DNA of 56,190 nt from Lachnospiraceae bacterium (GTDB lineage Bacteria; Bacillota; Clostridia; Lachnospirales; Lachnospiraceae). This document shows, piece by piece, positions 52,701 through 56,190 of the stretch (its first letter is position 1; every line of letters begins with the position of its first letter). The translations under genes and the position numbers were made by a program. The notes under the pieces were generated by a model. The model was given only the letters and a program-made list of their open reading frames with translations, ran no database searches and was not told the origin of the DNA. The stretch covers positions 1-56,190 of the forward strand of contig CAADTT010000001.1 of assembly GCA_900752065.1 (NCBI GenBank), read 5' to 3'.

Positions 52701-55517
52701 AATTCCTGCTGCCGCGCCTCCTTCAACAGAGCCTAAATTGCAGCAATACCGTATCACTCCATCGCTGCCGGAGGCAATTCCGCCATAAGAATCTCCTGCA
52801 TATCCCCCGAACTTACCGCCGGAAGCAATTTTTCCCTTGAACACACAGTATTCAATCGTTCCAAAGTTCTGTCCTGCGATTCCTCCAAGTCCCGGCGTGT
52901 CATTTACTCCCCATCCCTGACCTGTATTAAAATCAGTGGAATCAACTTCCGCATCACTGATACACCTGGAGATCGTTCCATAATTAACAGCCGCCACCGG
53001 TGCGAGGAAATCCGGACAGGTATTGCAAACTCCGCCCTGACCGCCTACATTCACGCTATCGCCATAATGAATGATATTCGCATATACATCCAGCGTACCG
53101 CTCACTTTCAGATTCTTTACAACGCCGTTTTCACCTACCCAGCCAAACAGCGGTCCTCTCAGTCCCGTCACCGCATGGCCCTGGCCGTCAAACACACCCT
53201 GGAAGGCATCATCCTGCGTCGCATTCATCGTGCCGCTGGTAATGGAAACATCTGCACCCAGCCTGATCACGGGAGCTTCCCCTGCCTTTTCCAGCGCGTT
53301 CAAAAGCTCCGCTTCGCTGTTCACGGTATAGGAGCCGTCCTCAGCCGGTTCTGCGCCTTCGGTATATTCCACCGTCACCACCTGATTTTCATGGATATCG
53401 GTAATCTTATATTCATGATTCACGCCTTTGATACGAACTCCGTTTGCCTTCACCAGCACAAAGGCGGAAGCGTTTGCAGGAGTTACCGTGAAGCTGTATT
53501 CACCATCATAAAGCACATATTCCACGGATGAGTCCTTCGCAGCCACCGTATAATCTGCCGTACTCTCCGGAAGCTGAATCGTATAGTGGATCGCCTCCCA
53601 GCAGGCATACAGCGTGATATCATCGTTTAAAACAGAGGCTTCTGTCCATACCTTATCTTCCTGGTATTCCTCTGTGCTGCACCAGCCCTTAAAGGTATAG
53701 CCCGCCCTTGTCAGAGCCCTCGGTGTAGGCGTACCGCCAAAGTCCACATGCTCCGTCCGGTTGTTCGCCGTTACCGCCGCATCGGTATAAGTGACGGTAT
53801 ACTGCACTTTTACCGTCTGCACCTTGCTGGTAACAGATGCTGTCTTTGTTTCCCCGCCGATCGTCAGCGTGTTGGTGATGACTGCATAATAATATTTTGT
53901 GCCAAAGGCTGTCTTTCCATCCTTTTGAACAACCGGAGTATAAGACGCTTCCACAGCGCCCCCGATCGGTGTACCGCCCTCCGTGCTTTTGGATGTATTT
54001 TCATACCACTGATAGCTCAGGGTTCCCTTATCATAAATGTCCGCAGCCACCGTCAGGGTTTTCACACTGCTCAGATTCTCTGTATAATAAATATCCGTCC
54101 TCCCCGCCAGATCCGTGGAGATTTCCGGCGTCCAGGCTTCCGTGCTTCTGTTTACCTGCACGGTATATTCTGCGGTATCCGTCCCACAGGTTCCCGTCAG
54201 CTTCCATGTGCCTGTACTCTTGTCATCCGAGTGATAGCTGCATACTGCTCCATCTATCAGAGGGGAAGCGTGGAAATTGTCAGCCGTCAGTGCGTTCAGA
54301 TCCGCATCTGCCGGAACTGTCACCGCAAAGCCGCTCTCCGTCCGCTCCGCCGTATACTGCCTCTTTCCGTCCAGCGTCATATATAAGTCCGCCACAGCGC
54401 CCTTGTTCACCACCGGGTGTTCCGTTCCCGCTTTCCACACCGGACTGCCTCCCGCATTAAGCTGTGCCAGGAGCGTACCGTCTGTCAAACCTGCCGCTGT
54501 AACATACGTCACACCATTTATTGTACTCGTCCCTTCTGCAATGCAGAAAGTATTGGTGCATTTGTAGGAAGAACTGTTTGATGCGTAGACTTTATCCGTG
54601 GTCGTCACGCAGGAATCCACATGTTCATTCTGACCTATGATTCCCGCCGCTTTGTTTGCGCCCCCGGAAGTGACTGTTCCTGTATTCACGCAATATTCGA
54701 TTTTTCCGGAAGAAGATCCTGTACCTGCGATTCCTCCCGCATATCCTGTCTTTGCAGCGACCGTTCCCGTATTGGTACATGCAGAAATCTTTCCTTTTCC
54801 ATATATGGTTCCTGCGATGCCGCCCGCTTTATCAGAATACGCACTTGTTCCGCCGGACTGCACCGCTGCCTGGTTCTCGCAGTTGCTGACGCTCCCGCCG
54901 TTCAGATATGCCACAATACCCGCTGCCACAGATTTTTCCGACGTCACGCTTCCGCTGAAGCTGCAGCCGCTGATCGCCGTGTTGTTGGCGTCCCCCACAA
55001 TACCTGCCGCATAGGTGCTGCCTCCGGTTGCTGTCACCGTTCCCTGTAAGCTTATATTTTTGATGACCGCATTCTTCGTATATCCGAAAAACGCTGTTCT
55101 CGTATAAGTATCAGAGGATGATAACGAGTAATTTGTAATCCTGTGTCCGTTCCCGTCAAAGGTTCCCTGAAACGCTCCGCTGCTGCTTGTACCAATGGCA
55201 TCCATACTCACGCCCGTCATGTCGATATCATTTCCCAGCCGGACCGTCTTTCCTGTCAGCTTGTCCGCCGCATGCTCTTCCCCTTCGGACGTATAGCCGT
55301 TTACAATCTCCGCCAGCCCTTTCAACTGTCCCGGCGTGGTGATGGTAAACTCTGTCTTTGAAGAATCATACCAGGAGACATCCGCCGCATCTGCCGCCCT
55401 GCTCACTGTACCTGCGTTTTCTGCCGTACCGGCGGCAAAAGACATACCTCCCGCACAGGAAAAAAGCATCATTCCCATCACAGCAAGGGGAAGTATTTTT
55501 TTCCATTTCTTTTTCAT
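49737..55517 (-). CDS. Giant secreted GLUG/Ig-like/LRR protein under B12 riboswitch control
   Basis: 1926 aa. Signal peptide about 1-32. GLUG-type repeats (GGIAG ... CxNTGTV, about 90-320); Ig-like part; an InlB-type B-repeat (about 575-640, YTFKGWCS); a second GLUG block (about 725-1065); Ig-like modules; a DUF4430-like stretch (about 1312-1386: VSDVLEKVP ... GEWICLVNGRSVG ... LPKDAEVMFF); a carboxypeptidase-regulatory-like module; three or four Big_2 domains (about 1485-1740); and C-terminal LRR_5 repeats (about 1800-1926, Lys-rich end). Starts at 55517 or 55520, both behind GAGAGG. First gene of the operon, with two cobalamin aptamers and a terminator in its leader. No LPXTG. Confidence 0.8.
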   Translation of the reverse strand: MKKKWKKILPLAVMGMMLFSCAGGMSFAAGTAENAGTVSRAADAADVSWYDSSKTEFTITTPGQLKGLAEIVNGYTSEGEEHAADKLTGKTVRLGNDIDMTGVSMDAIGTSSSGAFQGTFDGNGHRITNYSLSSSDTYTRTAFFGYTKNAVIKNISLQGTVTATGGSTYAAGIVGDANNTAISGCSFSGSVTSEKSVAAGIVAYLNGGSVSNCENQAAVQSGGTSAYSDKAGGIAGTIYGKGKISACTNTGTVAAKTGYAGGIAGTGSSSGKIEYCVNTGTVTSGGANKAAGIIGQNEHVDSCVTTTDKVYASNSSSYKCTNTFCIAEGTSTINGVTYVTAAGLTDGTLLAQLNAGGSPVWKAGTEHPVVNKGAVADLYMTLDGKRQYTAERTESGFAVTVPADADLNALTADNFHASPLIDGAVCSYHSDDKSTGTWKLTGTCGTDTAEYTVQVNRSTEAWTPEISTDLAGRTDIYYTENLSSVKTLTVAADIYDKGTLSYQWYENTSKSTEGGTPIGGAVEASYTPVVQKDGKTAFGTKYYYAVITNTLTIGGETKTASVTSKVQTVKVQYTVTYTDAAVTANNRTEHVDFGGTPTPRALTRAGYTFKGWCSTEEYQEDKVWTEASVLNDDITLYACWEAIHYTIQLPESTADYTVAAKDSSVEYVLYDGEYSFTVTPANASAFVLVKANGVRIKGVNHEYKITDIHENQVVTVEYTEGAEPAEDGSYTVNSEAELLNALEKAGEAPVIRLGADVSITSGTMNATQDDAFQGVFDGQGHAVTGLRGPLFGWVGENGVVKNLKVSGTLDVYANIIHYGDSVNVGGQGGVCNTCPDFLAPVAAVNYGTISRCISDAEVDSTDFNTGQGWGVNDTPGLGGIAGQNFGTIEYCVFKGKIASGGKFGGYAGDSYGGIASGSDGVIRYCCNLGSVEGGAAAGIAGRINDYNETPDAVVENCYNAGQISCGSGMLGGDVVGYTNYYYRTEKKECQAGIRNCYFLSTSRNKGFDGSGYTDDGKTVKVTEDQLKCTESLEILSLLNRDSETSIFIKDLNNGNDGYPIFTWQGTPKMNNDAAAVSFTGVAQAETDLTADVQTELAYTLEWLLCDENGFTVITVQDENGDEIPFRENVLPVDNAYVGKTIKARLTSTEDGSSIVSEAQGPVLPAPIKSISFENQEEAGHVDLIRNEINTEENGTLTLSVVTDPVTSDSLLDGEAITWSSSAEGVVSIEANAETYDSAQETPASAVITAAGEGTTQVSVTIGEFTASVEIRVHPAYVEASLRMGDTQAPAKTAAGAKDLAAIYGETLAGTPVYVTPLHMLTSYVSDVLEKVPAEYITVTDGKVTAIDGETGEWICLVNGRSVGSIDTSTELPKDAEVMFFKKDGVTDKIASFDKASYTQLYGAELTVTVRAVGLEGEAEAQPLAGAEVIVKKDGTVLEDLKAVTDEEGKAVLNLPETGVYELTASHLNAEGADDIAAPYAKVTVADKIPVEDIEVSTEEKTLEAGSTYVLQASVLPENASLPGVIFSSDNEDVAEVAQDGTITAKAQGTANITVASADDAKISRIVKITVVRSVTEIRLVQEEATIKVGETFQIEAAVVPEDATNGALTYISNKTSVADVDENGRITAKSIGETTIEIVTEDGSDIRRVFTVNVITNVVPVEKVTLNASEKAMKVGETWQITAIVTPEDATDKGVTYVSSNTAVASVSGTGLITALGTGETVITAAAADGSGALAELKVTVQKNVEIPQTPQNPQNGLTIAEGQIYDSGDYRYKVTSTAKQTAEVVGLNDMGIAKIVINNSVKLGGKDYTVTSIAANAFKGNQKITSVVIKKNVETIGKNAFANCRKLKKITIKSTKLKTIQGKAFSGCGKLKTIVIKSKVLKKVGKGTFKGIHKKAVIKVPSAKWKAYTKLLTKKGQSKTVKIKK

Positions 55518-55556
55518 CATACTACCTCTCTTTCCTACTATAAAGTCTGTATAAAA

Positions 55557-55598
55557 CAAAAAAAGCCTATCGCCCCGTTTTGAGGTGTAAGCCTTCTT
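55557..55598 (-). terminator. Leader terminator between the second aptamer and the giant gene
   Basis: On the minus strand, AAGGCTTA ... TAGGCTTT arms (with wobble pairs) and an inner CCTC/GGGG stem are followed by a T7 run, about 40 nt before the start codon. Its right arm (GATAGGCT) is also complementary to AGCCTATC within the second aptamer (near 55726-55733), so aptamer folding and termination could compete. Confidence 0.65.
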
Positions 55599-55642
55599 TT
55601 ACAAAAATATAGGTCTGCCTGCATACACAGGCAAATCGGAAA

Positions 55643-55788
55643 GTTGTGTATCCTGTTCTGACTCAGAGTGCCGATCGTTCTGCTTTTTCCAGAATAATTA
55701 TCTGTTCACTCTACACAGTAGAGATAGGCTGTTCCGGATTCCCACCGGATTATGATCAAATTGGAAAATTCTTCTTCCAAACCACAAC
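55643..55788 (-). promoter_or_regulatory. Second cobalamin-type riboswitch, diverged
   Basis: On the minus strand, closing arms GTTGTG/CACAAC (55783-55788 with 55643-55648) enclose a cobalamin-aptamer core: the CCGGTGGGAATCCGG hairpin, AACAGCC, CTCTACTGTGTAGAG and GAGTCAG. Compared with the first element, the conserved GGGAA before the CCGG hairpin and the CCACTGG/GGGAAGG segment are missing or changed, and GAGTCAG is followed by AACAGGATA. It may be a variant with other ligand preference or a decaying copy. Confidence 0.65.
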
Positions 55789-55830
55789 CACACTATGTAC
55801 TTTTCCACAGCCCAAAAGACAAATATGGCA

Positions 55831-55863
55831 CAAAAATAAAAACCTCAGCCTTTGCCTGCGAGC
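55831..55863 (-). terminator. Possible terminator between the two aptamers
   Basis: On the minus strand, a weak bulged stem (CTC-AG/CTGAG) is followed by GTTTTTATTTTT, right after the first aptamer. The T-run is good, the stem poor. Confidence 0.35.
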
Positions 55864-55874
55864 TTTTTCTCTTC

Positions 55875-56037
55875 GGCGCGTTCGATATCCTGACTCAAGT
55901 TCTTCCTACCGGCAGCGCCTTCCCAGATATTTCCAGTGGCTTATTGCTGCTTTCGTCCCTCATACAGTAGAGAAAGACTGTTCCGGATTCTCACCGGATT
56001 CCCTTTAAACTACCGCATCGCTGCGGCAGACCACGCC
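55875..56037 (-). promoter_or_regulatory. Cobalamin riboswitch, canonical
   Basis: On the minus strand the core is nearly textbook: AAAGGGAATCCGGTG, AGAATCCGGAACAG, CTCTACTGTATGAG, AAGCCACTGG, GGGAAGGCG and GAGTCAGGATA, closed by GGCGTG/CGCGCC arms. Such elements bind adenosylcobalamin or other cobalamins and lower expression of uptake and synthesis genes when B12 is plentiful. It begins about 10 nt after the predicted transcript start and precedes the second element and the seven-gene surface operon. Confidence 0.93.
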
Positions 56038-56053
56038 TGTTCTTATTTCCCTT

Positions 56054-56081
56054 ATTGTAACATATCAGATTTTTTTGTCAA
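56054..56081 (-). promoter_or_regulatory. Promoter of the riboswitch-controlled surface operon
   Basis: On the minus strand, a perfect -35 TTGACA (56076-56081), 16-bp spacer and -10 TACAAT (56054-56059). The predicted start near 56047 gives a leader of about 530 nt. The inner edge of the 93-bp repeat lies 16 bp further upstream. Confidence 0.75.
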
Positions 56082-56097
56082 TTCCTTAACTGAAAAA

Positions 56098-56190
56098 CCA
56101 GCATTGAAAGGTAAATATATCTTTTAGCCTGCCGATATTATAAAAATGCTTTTTTTTCACCATTCTCTCTATTTTTTGAATGGGTTATCC
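56098..56190 (-). repeat. Right copy of the 93-bp perfect inverted repeat
   Basis: Reverse complement of bases 6-98 without mismatch, and it ends exactly at the last base of the window. Both copies point the same way relative to the inward promoters beside them. Confidence 0.9.

Noticed and set aside
34540..56190. CRISPR array or phage region as the source of the repeats
   Set aside because: All repeats seen are in-frame protein repeats (LRR, GLUG, ETEKPEP, Glu-Thr) or the end repeat; there are no direct repeats with unique spacers and no cas, integrase or phage structural genes.

Overview
The window suggests a spore-forming, low-to-mid GC Firmicute of the Lachnospiraceae type (inference). 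The grounds are SpoIIE, YabP, YabQ and a CotS-like kinase, Gram-positive surface proteins with BspA-type leucine-rich repeats (LRR), choline-binding-type wall repeats, strong Shine-Dalgarno sequences and consensus sigma-A promoters. The window probably is a whole contig: bases 6-98 recur as a perfect inverted copy at 56098-56190.

Layout. 0.1-2.1 kb: a secreted wall-binding NlpC/P60 hydrolase. 2.1-2.6 kb: an AT-rich gap with three perfect DnaA boxes. 2.6-7.8 kb (minus): a heterodimeric ABC exporter plus a cobalamin-binding-type radical SAM protein. 8.0-9.9 kb: an AT-rich patch with a membrane EEP phosphatase and decayed genes, ending at tRNA-Gly(GCC). 10.2-13.8 kb: pyruvate kinase, convergent with a GH13 neopullulanase. 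14.1-22.1 kb (minus): the conserved origin-side housekeeping and sporulation cluster mazG-hup-rqcP-yabP-yabQ-divIC-spoIIE-tilS-hpt-ftsH. 22.1-26.3 kb (minus): phosphoglucomutase, CotS-like kinase and CCA-adding enzyme.

26.4-32.1 kb (minus): a tightly packed six-gene operon: a membrane-tethered DUF4430 (transcobalamin-like) protein, ECF T, fused double ATPase, ECF S component, a TIM-barrel protein of the AP-endonuclease-2 fold and a cytoplasmic LRR protein. I read it as cobamide capture, import and perhaps remodelling. 32.3-34.4 kb (plus): MoxR ATPase and DUF58 behind a perfect consensus promoter.

34.5-56.1 kb (minus): the most striking region. One promoter (56054-56081) leads into a canonical cobalamin riboswitch, then a second, diverged cobalamin-type element, then a terminator just ahead of seven co-directional genes for secreted or membrane proteins: a 1926-aa GLUG/Ig/LRR protein with a DUF4430-like segment, a 765-aa protein ending in DUF4430, a 580-aa Ig-like membrane protein, a TgpA-type transglutaminase-fold protein with Ser in place of the usual Cys, a 636-aa alpha/alpha-toroid protein with DGGF-type repeats, and two large paralogous LRR/Fn3 proteins. 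Animal intrinsic factor and transcobalamin are an alpha-toroid joined to a DUF4430-like beta domain. Here the two halves are encoded separately under B12 riboswitch control. My main proposal is a Gram-positive surface machine for cobamide scavenging that passes ligand to the ECF importer encoded 2-3 kb beyond the end of the operon. That function is inference; the riboswitch, domain motifs and gene order are read from the sequence.
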